Counted from the stretch's first letter, positions 43,042 to 55,330 are shown. The stretch: DNA of 64,000 nt from Elephas maximus indicus (GCF_024166365.1 NC_064822.1:103288823-103352822), one strand, 5' to 3'. Made by a program: numbers and translations. Notes: generated by a model from the sequence alone, not told the origin.

Positions 43042-46000
43042 GGTCATGGATTGAATCGTGTCGCCTGAAAATATCTGTCAACTTGGCTAGGCCATGATTC
43101 CCAGCATTGTGCCATTGTCCACTATTTTGTCATCTAATGTGATTTCCCTATGTGTTGTAAATCCTGCCTCTATGATGTTAACGAGGCAGGATTAGAGGTA
43201 GTTATGTTAATGAGGCAGGACTCAATCTAGAAGATTAGGTTGTGTCTTAAGTCAATCTCTTTCTAGGTATAAAAGAGAGAAGCCAGCAGAGAAGAGAGGG
43301 ATCTCGTACCACCAAGAAAGAAGTGATGGGAACAGAACGCATCCTTACAGCGTGGGGTCCCTGTGTTGAGAAGCTCCTTGACCAGGGAAGATTGATGACA
43401 AGGACCTTCCCTCAAAGCCAACAGAGAGAGAAAGACTTCTCCTGGAGCTGGTGGCCTGAATTCGGACTTACAGCCTCCTAGCCTATGAGAGAATAAATTT
43501 CTCATTGTTAAAGTCATCCACTTGTGGTTTTTCTGTTATAGCAGCACTAGATGACTAAGTATACTGCTACAGCCGTTTTTGAATGATCTTCAGCAAAATT
43601 TTGCTTCCATGTGATATTAATGATATTGTTCTATAATTTCGACATTCGGTTGGATCACCTTTCTTGAGAATAGGCATAAATATGGATCTCTTCCAGTCAG
43701 TTGGCCAGGAAGCTGTCTTCCATATTTCTTGGCATAGACAAGTGAGCACCTCCAGCACTGCATCCGTTTGTTGAAACATCTCAGTTGATATTCCATCAAT
43801 TCCTGGAGCCTTATTTTTCACCAATGCCTTCAGAAAAGCTTGGACTTCTTCCTTCAGTACCATCAGTTCCTGATCATATGCCACCTCTTGAAATGGTTGA
43901 ATATCGACTAATTCTTTTTGGTATAATGACTCTGTGTGTTCCTTCCATCTTCTTTTGATGCTTCCTGTGTCGTTCAATATTTTCCCCATGGAATCCTCCA
44001 GTATTGCAACTCGAGGCTTGAATTTTTTCTTCAGTTCTTTCAGCTTGAGAAACACCGAGCGTGTTCTTCCCTTTTGGTTTTCCAACTCCAGCTTTTCACA
44101 CATGTCATTATAATACTTTAATTTGTCTTCTCGAGAGGCCCTTTGAAATCTTCCGTTCAGTTCTTTTACTTCATCAATTCTTCCTTTTGCTTTAGCTGTT
44201 TGATGCTCAAGAGCAAGTTTCAGAGTCTCCTCTGACATCCATCTTGGTCTTTTCTTTCTTTCCTGTCTTTTCAGTGACCTCTTGCTTTCTTCATGGATGA
44301 TGTCCTTGATGTCATTACACAACTCGTCTGGTCTTCAGTCACTAGTGTTCAATGTTTCAAATCTATTCTTGAGATGGTCTCTAAATTCAGGTGGGATATA
44401 CTCAAGGTCATATTTTGGCTCTCGTGGACTTGCTCTGATTTTCTTCAGTTTCAGCTTGAACTTCCATATGAGCAATTGATGGTCTGTTCCACAGTCGGCC
44501 CCTGGCCTTGTTCTGACTGACGATATTGAGCATTTCCATCGTCTCTTTCCACAGATGTAGTCAATTTGATTTCTGTGTGTTCCATCTGGCGAGGTCCATG
44601 TGTATAGTCGCCGTTTATGTGGGTGAAAGAAGGTATTTGCAATGAAGAAGTCATTGGTCTTGCAAAATTCTATCATTTGATCTCTGGCATTGTTTCTATC
44701 ACCAAGGCCATATTTTCCAACTACTGATCCTTCTTCTTTGTTTCCAACTGCCAGTAATTATCAACGCATCTTGATTGCAGGCTACAGCAGCTGATAAAAA
44801 TCTTCTATTTCTTCATCTTTGGCCCTAGTGGTTTTTGTGTAATTTGAATAACAGTCGTATTAACTGGTCTTCCTTGTAGGCGTATGGATATTATCCTATC
44901 ACTGACAGTGTTGTACTTCAGGATAGATCTTGAAATGTTCTTTTTGACGATGAATGCAACACCATTCCTCTTCAAGTTGTCATTCCCAGCATAGTAGACT
45001 ATATGATTGGCCGATTCAAAATGGCCAATACCAGTCCATTTCAGCTCACTAATGCCTAGGATATTGATCTTTACGTGTTCCATTTCATTTTTGATGATTT
45101 CCGATTTTCCCAGATTCATACTTTATACATTCCAGGTTCTGATTATTAATGGATGTTTGCAGCTGTTTCTTCTCATTTTGAGTCATGCCACATCAGCAAA
45201 TGAAGGTCCTGAAAGCTTTACTCCATCCATGTCATTAAGGTTGACTCTACTTTGAGGAGGCAGCTCTTCCCCAGTCATCTTTTGAGTGCCTTCCAACCTG
45301 GAGGGGCTCATCTTCCAGCACTATATCAGACAATGTTCCACTGCTATTCATAAGGTTTTCACTGGCTAATGCTTTTCAGAAGTAGACTGCCGGGTCCTTC
45401 TTCCTAGTCTGTCTTAGTCTGGAAGCTCAGCTGAAACCTGTCCTCCATGGATGACCCTGCTGGTATCTGAACACCGGTGTCATAGCTTCCAGCATCACAG
45501 CAACACACAAGCCCCCACAGTACGACAAACTGACAGACACGTGGGGGAACTGCTAGAAATTCAGGCCGGTTTCAGAAGAGGATGTGGAACCAGGGATATC
45601 ACTGCTGATGTCAGATGGATCCTGGCTGAAAGCAGAGAATACCAGAAGGATATTTACCTGTGTTTTATTGACTATGCAAAGGCATTCTACTGCATGGATC
45701 ATAACAAACTATGGATAACACTGTGAATGGGAATTCCAGAACACTTAATTGTTGTCATGAGGAACCTTTACATAGATCAAGAGGCAGTCATTCGGACAGA
45801 ACAAGGGGACACTGATTGGTTTAAAGTCAGGAAAGTGTGCGTCAGGGTTGTATTCTTTCACCATACCTATTTAATCTGTATGCTGAACAAATAATACAAG
45901 AAGCTGGACTATATGAAGAAGAACGGGGCATCAGGATTGGAGGAAGACTCATTAACAACCTGTGTTATGCAGATGACACAACCTTGCTTGCTGAAAGTGA

Positions 46001-46763
46001 AGAGGGCTTGAAGCACTTACTGATGAAGATCAAAGACCACAGCCTTCAGTATGGATTGCACCTCAACATAAAGAAAACAAAAATCCTCACAACTGGACCA
46101 ATGAGCAACATCATGATAAAAGGAGAAAAGATTGAAGTTGTCAAGGATTTCATTTTACTTGGATCCATAATCAACAGCCATGGAAGCAGCAGTCAAGAAA
46201 TCAAAAGATGCATTGCATTGGGCAAATCTGCTGCAAAGGACCTCTTCAAAGTGTGGAAGAGCAAAGATGTCACCCTGAAGACTAAGGTGTGCCTGACCCA
46301 AGCCATGGTATTTTCAATTGCATCGTATGCATGTGAAAGCTGGACAATGAATAAGGAAGACCAAAGAAGAGTTGTTGCCTTTGAATTGTGGTGTTGGTGA
46401 AGAATATTGAATATACCATGGACTGCCAAAAGAACGAACAAATCTGCCTTGGAAGAAGTGCAGCCAGAGTGTTCCTTAGAAGCAAATATGGCGAGACTGT
46501 GTCTTACATACTTTGGACATGTTGTCAGGAGGGATCAGTCCCTGGAGAAAGACATCATGCTTGGCAGAGTACAGGGTCAGCGGAAAAGAGGAAGACCCTC
46601 AACAAGGTGGATTGACACAGTGGCTGCAACGGTAAGCTCAAGCATAACAAGTGTAAGGATGGCACGGTACCAGGCCATGTTTCGTTCTGTTGTGCATAGG
46701 GTTGTTATGAGTTGGAACCAACTCAATGGCACCTAACAACAACAACAACAGATGACTAAGACA
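43042..46763 (+). mobile_element. LTR (MaLR-like) split near its 3' end by RTE1
   Basis: The left part 43042-43559 starts GGTCATGGATTGAATCG. The last three bases of the LTR (ACA) are at 46761-46763. Exact TCCAG at 43037-43041 and 46764-46768 is the 5-bp target duplication. The summed length is about 521 bp, as for other family members. It carries AGAATAAATTTCTC as polyadenylation-signal region. Confidence 0.92.
43560..46750. mobile_element. Full-length RTE1 LINE with 5' inversion (twin priming)
   Basis: The 10-bp direct repeat GATGACTAAG (43550-43559 and 46751-46760) bounds 3191 bp. Minus-strand part 45547-43560: the 5' UTR starts CCCCCACGTGTCTGTCAG. The AP-like endonuclease lies at 45119-44335 (KINILGISELKWTGIGHFES; YTWTSPDGTHRNQIDY). 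The linker and N-terminal reverse transcriptase lie at 44322-43567 (NKAPGIDGISTEMF; MPILKKGDPTECRNYR). Plus-strand part 45548-46750: IQAGFRRGCGTRDI, QGCILSPYLFNLYAEQI, the YADD catalytic box (CYADDTTLL, about 45964), then the C-terminal tail (LWCW*RILNIPWTAKR) and the CACCTAACAACAACAAC end. The two parts meet at 45547/45548, and about 10 nt of the element is lost between them. Few stops are seen, so it is the youngest-looking RTE1 here. Confidence 0.95.
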
Positions 46764-47942
46764 TCCAGCAAAATTATCCTTTAAAAATGAGGACAAAATT
46801 AAGGTATTCTCATATATAAACAAAAGCTGAGGGAGTCCATTACTACTACTAGACATGTCCTACATAAAAATACTAAAGGGATTATTTCAAGATGAGAAGA
46901 CATTAAACAGTAATTTGAATTTGTATGTAGAAATAAAGATCACTACTAAAGATAATTACATGAGTAAAAATAAAAGCCAGTAGTATTGTATTTTTGGTTT
47001 GTAAATATACTTGTTATGTCCTACATGATTTAAAGAAAAATGCTTTAAAAATGATTATAAATCTATGTTACTGGGCACGCAATGAAAAATGTGATTTGTG
47101 ACAACAAAAGCATAAAGAAGGAACAGGACTGCATAGGAACAGTTTTGTATGCTATTGAAGTTAAGTGGGTATCAATTAAAACTTAATTATTATAAAATTA
47201 GAATTTTAAATGTAATCCCCATAATAACCCAAAGTACCAAAAAAAAAAAAAAAAGCAAAATGAAATGAGAAGGGAAACAAAATGATTCACTACAAAAAAT
47301 CGACTAGACCCAAAAAAAGACACTAATGGAGGAAATGAGGGGCAAAAATGTATAAAACAGAGAAGAAAGAGCAAAATGTCAGAAGTCCTTATCAGTAATT
47401 ATTTTAATGCAAATGGATTAAACTATCTAATTAAAAGACAGAGAATGGTAGAATGGATATAAAAGAAGATTCACTATATATGGTCTACAAGAGACTCATT
47501 TTAGATACAAAGACACAAATAGGCTGAAAGTGAAAGGATGAGAAAAAATATTCCATGTAAATAGTAACCAAAGGAGAGCTGGAGTAGTTATACTGATATC
47601 AGAAAAAGTAAATTTTAAGTTAAGAACTGTAACAGACAAAGACCATTATATTGATATAAAGGCCAATTCAACGGGAAGATATAACAATTATAAGTACATA
47701 CACACCTAACAACAGAGCTCCGAAATATATGAAGCAATCTGGCAGAACTGAAGGAAGAAAGAGATAGTTTTACAAAAACAGTTTGAGACTTCAATAGACC
47801 GCTTTTGATAATGAATCGAAAGAACACCTAGACAGAAGATCAATAAGAAAATAGAGGGCTTAAACGTTACCATAAACCAGCTAGACCTAGCAAACATATG
47901 TAGAACACTCCACCCAAAGACAACAGAATACACATTCTTTTG

Positions 47943-48230
47943 ATAACAAACAAGGGTTTATTAGTGATGGTTTGCATTTATGTGGACAGCCTCAATACAA
48001 ACTGTTGACTATCATCTTTAAACAGCCTTTTTTGACTTTCTTCCCCTTGAATGCTGGGCTTAGCTGAGTTCTTTTTGTCCTTATTTTCTCATGCAAAACA
48101 CTCTTCCTGATAATCGCACCCATTCTATCAAAGTCATGATTCATATTCCAAATTCCAAAATATTAATTTCCATACAAAACTTCTCTGTTGAGCTCCAAAT
48201 CAGATTCAAAAACTTTACTTACTAACAGTT
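47943..48230. other. Spacer, nothing identified
   Basis: No supported feature. Confidence 0.5.
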
Positions 48231-48231
48231 A

Positions 48232-48428
48232 TTGGGCACTTACCATATGCCAGGTATTGTTCTATGTGACTTGCAAATACTAACTCATTTAATCTTCATA
48301 ATAACTATGAAAAAATAGCTATTGATATCTCCATTTGTGAAGAAATGGAGGCACAGAGAAGTTAAGCAACTCACCCAAAGCCACACAGCTAGTCAGTGGC
48401 ATATCCAGGAGCCATGCCCAAGCAGTGA
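48232..48428 (-). repeat. MIR SINE, antisense
   Basis: CATATGCCAGGTATTGTTCTATG, AACTCATTTAATCTTCATAATAAC, GGCACAGAGAAGTTAAGCAACTC and GCCACACAGCTAGTCAGTGGC give a clear MIR in reverse. Confidence 0.92.
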
Positions 48429-49188
48429 GTGTCCCAGAGAGGACTGATTGTCTTATCCACTGCAATCTGATGCCTCCTCTCTACTCGGATGTCTCATAAG
48501 CAACATGTTAAGCACTGAGTTCATCATCATCTTTGGTAGTACTCTTATTCCGCCACCACTAACTCCACCTAATTTCCTTCTCTCCTTCCTATACTTCTTA
48601 CCTCTGTGATCAATGTTACCATCCACCTAGCTGTCCATTTGTCCTTTTTTTTTTAGTTTAGGTTTCCCCCAAAGTGCTTGAGTGTAGGTAGTTTATTTGA
48701 CAGACAATCCCTGGAAGTCAGAGTGATAGTAAAATAAAAGTGAGAAAGGAAAGATAAAAAACCTCCCCACCCCCCTACCCCCCAAAAAGTGTATATTATT
48801 GAGCTGGTTACTGTTGTATGCACTGGGACTCAGTCTTGCTGGGGACTGTCTGAGGAACCACGTAGAATGTGCTAAAGAATTATCCCTCCAAAAGACTGGG
48901 GATGAGATATTTATCCACTTATTTCTGTCCCTTATTGATCAGTCGAAGGGTACCCTGGAGACTATTGACTTTCTCCCAATTCTAAGCTTCCCTGTCCCAG
49001 GGCTGAGTAAGATCCTTTGAGACACAACTGGTTGCTGAGATGTGATGCCTTTATTATACATAGAAATTGTTCACGACAGCCACAACTAAAACTACAGGAG
49101 GGCTGGGGTTGAGAAAGAGTATTGAAACAAAAAAGTCTTCTGTATTCCTATTTCTTGAGCCTACACACGTTCAGTTAGTGATTAAGTA
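48429..49188. other. Spacer, nothing identified
   Basis: A T10 run at 48644 and C-rich CCCCACCCCCCTACCCCCC near 48767. The rest is unassigned. Confidence 0.5.
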
Positions 49189-49705
49189 CTTATTGTGGAT
49201 TGAATTGTGTCCCCCCAAAGTATCTGTCAACTTGGCTAGGTCAGGATTTCTGGTATTATATGATTATCTACCATTTTGTCATCTGATGTGATTTTCCTAC
49301 ATGTTGTAAATCCTATCACTATGATGTAACGAGATGGATTAGTGGCAGTTATATTGATGAGATCTAAAAGATCAGATAGTGTCTTAAGCCAATTTCTTTT
49401 GAGATAAAAAAGAGAGAGGCAAGCAGAGGGACTTGGGGACCTCATACCACCAAGAAAACAGTGCCGGGAGCAGAGTGCATCATTTGGACCTGAGGTTCCT
49501 GTGTGGAGATGCTCCCAGACCAAGGGAAGACTGATGCATCACAAGGATCTTCCTCCAGAGCCGACAGAGAGAGAAAGCCTTCCCCTGGAGCTGATGCCCA
49601 TGAATTTGGACTTTTAGCCTACTTTACTGTGAGGAAATAAACTTCTCTTTGTTAAAGCCACCCACTTGTGGTATTTTTGTTAGAGTAGCACTAGATGACT
49701 AAGAT
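49189..49705 (+). mobile_element. Solo LTR, MaLR-like family, older copy
   Basis: TGTGGATTGAATTGTGTCCCCC through GATAAAAAAGAGAGAGGCAAGC (TATA region) and GAGGAAATAAACTTCTC to CACTAGATGACTAAGATGAC. It is the sense orientation of the same family as 43042-46763, more diverged. The ends are approximate. Confidence 0.9.
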
Positions 49706-50169
49706 GACTGGGTTTATTGGAACCTGTCTAAAGGGAGTCAACTTGAGAACAGTTCCTTGTAGAATGAGACACAGAAGAAGTATTTAGCACAGAGAATTGA
49801 AGAACCCGGATCACGTGGAAGAGAAAAGAGTTTCTCTGTCCTTGGAAGGCACACGTGATTAGGTTGATCAGAATGAGTAAATCAGGACTTTACATTAATA
49901 TGAAACCCCTGAGTTTGTGGGGATGTACTAGTCAGAATAAGAGAACCAAAGGCAAGGATAGGAAGGCATTGGAGACAAAGTTCACCTACTATGGAATTTT
50001 CCCCAGAATATGCTTGACTCCTGTATCCTTTCCATTTTCTCTAACCTAAAGTCCTGATATGTGGACAGAATTGGAGATTATTATAAGAGCAGAAAAAAAT
50101 CAATGCTCTGGAATCCATAGGAATGGGGTGTTGCTTGAGATTATTTATTGAGCCGCGGACCTGATCTGA
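49706..50169. other. Spacer, nothing identified
   Basis: No supported feature. Confidence 0.5.
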
Positions 50170-50326
50170 CCCCACCCATTGCCATTGAGTCGATTCTGAC
50201 TCATAGCAACCCTATAGGACAGAGTAGAACTGTACCATAGGGTTTCCAAGGAGCAGCTGGTGGATCTGAACTGCCAACCTTTTGGTTAGCAGCCAAGCTC
50301 TTAACCACTGTGTCACCGGGGCACCT
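50170..50326 (-). mobile_element. AfroSINE, antisense
   Basis: CCCATTGCCATTGAGTCGATTC to CTGTGTCACCGGGGCACC. TATTGAGCCGC (50146) and TATTGAACCAC (50326) are a target duplication with two differences. Confidence 0.9.
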
Positions 50327-51435
50327 ATTGAACCACAGGGGATTCAAAACACCTTCTTGATGTCCCTTTTTCTACCCTTCCCAGGCTGGTCAGTGCCATA
50401 ATGCGTTCCTTGGCTCCCAGCTAGAAGCTAAAATTTTACCTCATTAACTTAGAAATTTCCTTGTATGTCTGTACGTATTTAACTCTTGCGCAGAGGTTGA
50501 GTTAAACATATTTCTCAGTTCATAGCACCCTACCATTATTGCTCACTGAAAAGCTCCATTCTTGGTTGACTGATTTCATTTCAAACCCATAATCCACTCT
50601 CATTTCTCTACTCCCCAAAGCACATCTTCTAATGTGTTTAATTCTTACCCTGTTGCTTATATGCATTGTTGTTTTAAATGGTTGTGCTTTTTAAAAAACA
50701 AAAAATGAAATTATTATATGAACACTAAAAAACAAGAGTAAATTATATATATATATATACTTGGCGTTTGTATGATTATTAGCTTAGAAAATCAAAGAGC
50801 CCTTAAAAACAAAATTATGAGAATTAATAAGAATTAAAAAGAGAATTTTGTAATGTGGACGGATATGTTCCTTAATGTTCACTTCAGAAATAGATTTCTG
50901 CTCTAAGGAAAAATGGATTTTAAAATAGTAAATGTTATATTAAGAAATAATTAGGAGAAGGGTTAAAAGAGGTGGCTATGTTCTCAGATTCTACGTTAAA
51001 AATCCTTGTACTGAGCGTAGCTTTGCCTCTGTCTCCACTGGAAAAGTTAATAACAACATTGCAGCAATGTGATGAATAAGGAAGCTGCTGCTGCTGAGTG
51101 CAGGACTCTTAGAAATCAGTCTCCATTATACCAGCACCTGCTCAATCTAGAAGCTAAACATTAAATTAGGTTGCAGTTGCTACAATTGCTACTAAAGAAT
51201 CATTTCTCTCCCTCAGGATTTACATAAGAAAAAATGGAGCCCCCAGAAAAATATATCTGATTAGTAGGCCCTAAATCTGGTCAGAGGACCATGCATTTTA
51301 GCTTTCTAGACTTTGAACTCTAGAAGGGTGTTATAATGAATTTTGAATAACTCAATCTGTTATCTGCTACACTGAGTACAAGATGGGTACACAAATCTCA
51401 ATAGCTGTTTCTGTACCAGAAACTGGTTCTCATAG
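50327..51435. other. AT-rich spacer
   Basis: An (AT)n run at 50744-50759. No gene or clear repeat. Confidence 0.5.
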
Positions 51436-52350
51436 AATAGAAATAAGATAACATACTCATTCTAAATGGCAACAAACCTCTGAAATTCTTAGAGGTAAGT
51501 TTTTAAAGAAAAAAAGTAATATTTCATTGAAGGACATAAAACAATATCTGAAGAAATTGAGAGACAATTTCTGTTCATTGTTGGAAAGACTTAGAATGAA
51601 AATATAAATTTTCCTCAAATAGGTATCCACAACAGATAAAAGCTCAACTAGAATCCTAACGATTTTTTTTTTTTTTACATAATTTGGTAAAAAGATCTTG
51701 ATGTTCAAATAGAAGAATAAATTCTTGAGAATAGACTAGAAAAAGATGAAAAGAATGAATAAAGAGGGTGAGCAACTTCCTTTACTGGTATTAGAACAAT
51801 TAATACATTTTGTAAAGAAAAAGGTAAATTTATATAAAATAGGAAACCTAATAAGAGTTCCCAAAACATGTCCAAAGATATTATTTCTCTTCTCTGAAAA
51901 AGGAATAACTTATTTGGTAAATGTGTCTTCCTGAGGTGGCTATGTAGCCGTAATAGAACTGGTTCACATCTATCTCACATACTGTACACCAATAAATTTT
52001 AAGGTATTTTAGTTTTATATTAAAAAGATATTAGAAGAGACCTTGTGGACTATACACAACTGTGAGGAGAGGGAGATCTTCTTAGCCAAGACGGGACATT
52101 TAAATGCTATAATAAAAATTGTATACATATTTGACTGTATAAAATTAAAATTTTGAATGGCAGAAATTCCATAACCAAAGTTTATCTGGAAAAAAATTTT
52201 CAACAAATAACACAGGAAATAGGTAACATTTAACATTCTAAGAACACTTACATATGGATTAAAAAAACACATACACTCAAAAACGAAAAATAGGCAAAAG
52301 ATGTGGATAGGTAAATCACAGGAATACAACTGCAAATAGTTCACAAAAAA
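51436..52350 (+). mobile_element. Old L1 ORF2 3' region
   Basis: The order AAATTGTATACATATTTGACTG, AAATTTTGAATGGCAGAAATTCC, GAAAATAGGCAAAAGATGTGGATAGG-like words follows the C-terminal part of L1 ORF2. Heavily diverged. Confidence 0.6.
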
Positions 52351-52499
52351 TGGGAATGTGCAAAAAATATACTAGTAGTTGGAGAAACAAAAATGATTAC
52401 AACATCAAGAATTTGCCTTGTACCCATCTGGATTCCCTCCCCCAAGACATAAAACAAAAACAATGGAACCCAGTGTATGGTAGCACTACCCCTGCAGCC

Positions 52500-52955
52500 T
52501 TGAATAGAAGTTGTGAAAGTAGACAGACATCGTTGCCTTGTTCTCCATCTAAGACGGAAAGCATTCGGTCCACCTTTCCTTTAAATGTGATGGTAGGTCT
52601 AGTTTTTTTGTGTATGGCCTCTTACAAGTTAAAGAAATTCTCTTAAATTTCTACTATGCTGAGTTTTTTTTTTTTTTAATGAATGGAAGCACTTTGTCAA
52701 ATGCTTTTTCTGCATCTGTTGAGACGCTCATAAGGTTTTTTTTTGTGGTCTAATAGTACATGGTAGGAGCCCTGGTGGCGCAGCGGTTAAGAACTACGGC
52801 TGCTAAGCAAAAGGTCAGCGGTTGGAATCCACTAGCCGTTCCCTGGAAATCCGGCAGTTGGTAATAATGCAGTGAATTACACTGAGTGATTTTTGAATGT
52901 TAAAGCAATCTGGCATTCTTGAAGTAAACCAAACCTGGTCATTAAGTATTACATA

Positions 52956-52987
<32 letters not shown>

Positions 52988-53272
52988 GCTGGATTCCACT
53001 TGATATAGTTTTGTTAAGAATTTTTCATCTATCTTCATGAGTAATATTTTCCTTGAGTTTTCTTTCCTTGTTATATCTTTGTCTGCTTATGGCATCAGGG
53101 TAGTGCTGATATCATATAGTAAGTTGGAAAGTATTCCTCCTCTCCTATGTTTTGGAAGATTTTATCACAAATTAGTATTATTTCTTTCTGGAAATGTTTC
53201 GTAATACTTATCATCGATGCCATTTGGTCCTGGAGTTTTCTTCCTGAAAATATTTTTAATTACCAATCCAAT
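52500..53272 (-). mobile_element. Old L1 ORF2 fragment, antisense
   Basis: TTGTCAAATGCTTTTTCTGCATCTG, GTGAATTACACTGAGTGATTTTTGAATG and GGTCCTGGAGTTTTCTTCC are standard antisense L1 ORF2 landmarks. It carries a 3'-truncated AfroSINE and a (TG)n(TA)n tract (52958-52985). Confidence 0.8.
52767..52850 (+). mobile_element. AfroSINE 5' half only
   Basis: GGAGCCCTGGTGGCGCAGCGG through GGTTGGAATCCACTAGCC is close to the family consensus, but it stops after CCTGGAAAT. The 3' half and tail are absent, which is unusual for a target-primed SINE. Confidence 0.9.
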
Positions 53273-53610
53273 TTTTGTATGGCCACTAGAATAATTAGAA
53301 TTAAAAAGATTTTCAACAGTAAATGTTGGAAAGGATATGGAGAGTCACTGGAATCCTCACACATTGCTCATGGAAATACAAAATAGTAAAAACACTTTGG
53401 AGAAGAGCTAGGCAGTTTCTTAAGAAGATAAATGTATACTTGTTATGTGACACAGCAATTGTACTCCTGCATATTTACCCAAATGAATGATCATATATGT
53501 CTTCATAAAGACTTCTACTCATATATTTTCATGCAATTTTATTCGTAATATCCTAAATTTAGAAACAACCTTCAGTCCTATAGCTACAAGATAAATTTTC
53601 ATCATGGAAA
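53273..53610 (+). mobile_element. Old L1 ORF2 end / 3' UTR
   Basis: AGTAAATGTTGGAAAGGATATGGAG, CACACAGCAATTGTACTCCTGC-like words and TTAGAAACAACCTTCAGTCC follow the plus-strand L1M 3' pattern, opposite to the fragment on its left. Confidence 0.7.
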
Positions 53611-54196
53611 ATAAAAATCATAATGTTTTTTCTGCTCACTGAGCAGAACTTGGCTTGTGTTATTTGGTGTCACCCACAAACTGACCAACAATAGTAATTT
53701 CCCTGTCACCAGATTTTCATTCTTAGTGTGCCCATTACCTTAGGTGCTCAAAGGTCATAAAATAAGGATATGTTTTCCTATTCCATATGTGAGGATGCTA
53801 TTTTCTCATTAGAGAATATAATTGGAAGTATCATTCTTTTTTATTTTGTTCTGGCACAATAACAAATTATAATTACCCTCATACTTCCATGAAGTCATAA
53901 ACTTAACGTGTTCTCTACTACCAACTTCAAAACTATAATGTTATCATTGTTGTGAGCAATAGAAATTGCCTCTGACTTACTTAAGTAAAATTAAGAAAAT
54001 AAGAAAAGGATGCAAGAAGTGGGAAACAATGCAATGAAGGAAGAGATAATGTGTTAAGGCAGCCACTGCAAACAATTTCAGGATTAGTTTGAATTTTTAT
54101 GCCATTGAGAGAATCTAAATTGGTTCTGATAAGGAAATAATGGAAATTTGTGGAAAGGATAGCGGGCAACTAATAGACTAAGAAAAGGGGGCAACA
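53611..54196. other. Spacer, nothing certain
   Basis: Possible old interspersed repeat near 53960-54180; family not named. Confidence 0.4.
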
Positions 54197-54265
54197 TAAT
54201 ATGGTTGTTGTTGTTATTGTTAGGTGCCGTTGACTCAGTTCCAATTCATAGCAACCCTATGCACA
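54197..54265 (-). mobile_element. RTE1/AfroSINE-type tail fragment
   Basis: TTGTTGTTGTTATTGTTAGGTGCCG, then CATAGCAACCCTATGCACAACA, is the antisense RTE1 3' terminus, about 65 bp. Confidence 0.8.
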
Positions 54266-54284
54266 ACAAATGTGGTGGTTCCGT

Positions 54285-54425
54285 CTGTCCGTCCCATTGC
54301 CATCGAGTTGATTCTGACTCATAGCGACCCTATAGGACAGAATACAGAGTAGAAATGTCCCATAGAGTTTCCAAGGAGCACCTGGTAGATTCGAGCTGCC
54401 GGCCTCATGTTTAGCAGCCATAGCT
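54285..54425 (-). mobile_element. AfroSINE, antisense, partial
   Basis: CCCATTGCCATCGAGTTGATTCTG to GATTCGAGCTGCCGGCC...AGCCATAGCTCTT. The head (CACCAGGGCTCC) is missing. Confidence 0.88.
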
Positions 54426-54444
54426 CTTCTAGATTAGGATTTCC

Positions 54445-54640
54445 TGATTTAAAATCTTGAGTCCACCATTTATTTGCTTTCATGACTTTGGACAAGTTGA
54501 ATGCCTCTCAGTGTCTCAATTTCCTCATCTTAAAAATTAAGACCTCTTAGGTTTGTTGAGTCTGGCAATGGGATAATGTATGAGAAAAACTTAGCAGAGT
54601 TCTTGGCATAAGAATTAACAAATGTTTGTTATTGTTGTTT
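54445..54640 (+). repeat. MIR SINE, sense
   Basis: CATGACTTTGGACAAGTTGAATGCC, CAGTGTCTCAATTTCCTCATC and AGAGTTCTTGGCATAAGAATTAAC are the MIR core and 3' end. Confidence 0.7.
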
Positions 54641-54844
54641 TATCATCAAAAAACTTGGCCTTAGGAAAGAAAATAACCAGGGTAGTTCTTGTGATCTCAG
54701 TAACTTGGATTCATGGACAGTCCCATTGGGGTACCATCTTCAGATTGTCTCAGTTCTATTTACCTAATCTGTTTGTCACTGCTCAATATGCAAATTTCTT
54801 GGAGGAAAATTCTGATTGGCCCTAGTCTGGGTCATACAAAGTAT

Positions 54845-55330
54845 GGACTCATACTTTGTATTGTATCACTTATCTATTGCTACCATGATGCTGCATAACA
54901 AACAAACCCAAAACTCAGAGATTTAAATCAGTAAGTATTAATTGTTATTCATGAATCTATAGATTGTCTGGTGGCTCTGCTCATCTTAGCTGGGCTTACT
55001 CATGCTACTTCAGTCAGCTGTGGGTGGAATAGGCAGCTCTGCTAAACTTCACTGGATTTTTTAAAACATATTTGGGGGTCAGGTGGCTGTAGGTCAGTCT
55101 GTCGTCTTCCTCCAGGACAGTTTCAGCTTGTTCTCATGACAGAAACAGGAGTCTGAGAGAGAGGAAAAGTGGGCAAGCCCACCTGAGGCTCAGAACTAGA
55201 ATTCTATTGGTCAGTGCCAGTCACAAGATTATCCAAGATTCAATGGGTGGGGAAATAGACCCTACTTCCTAATGGGAAGAGCAACAATGTCACTTTGCAG
55301 AGTGTGGATACCAGGGAAGGTAGAGAAATA
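54845..55330 (-). repeat. Old mammal-wide interspersed repeat, family not assigned
   Basis: TATCTATTGCTACCATGATGCTGCATAACAAAC, GGGGAAATAGACCCTACTTCC and GCAGAGTGTGGATACCAGGG belong to a familiar antisense old repeat, probably of LTR type. I cannot name it with certainty. It ends near a T18 run at 55333. Confidence 0.4.

Larger units (their letters stand above)
41995..47942 (+). mobile_element. Old L1 (ORF1 to ORF2 endonuclease), host of a nested insertion
   Basis: The left part 41995-43041 is ORF1-like (GATTAACAGCTGATTTCTCATGAGAAACCGTGG, then GCCAAGAATTCTATATCCAG). The right part 46764-47942 resumes at TCCAGCAAAATTATCC. It continues to the ORF2 endonuclease region (GGTCTACAAGAGACTCATTTTAG, ACACACCTAACAACAGAGC). 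The gap is filled by the LTR/RTE1 nest at 43042-46763. No intact frame remains. Confidence 0.88.

Noticed and set aside
46407-46736. Host gene of 109 codons
   Set aside because: It is the C-terminal tail of the RTE1 reverse-transcriptase ORF and recurs at 140-333 and 6997-7228.
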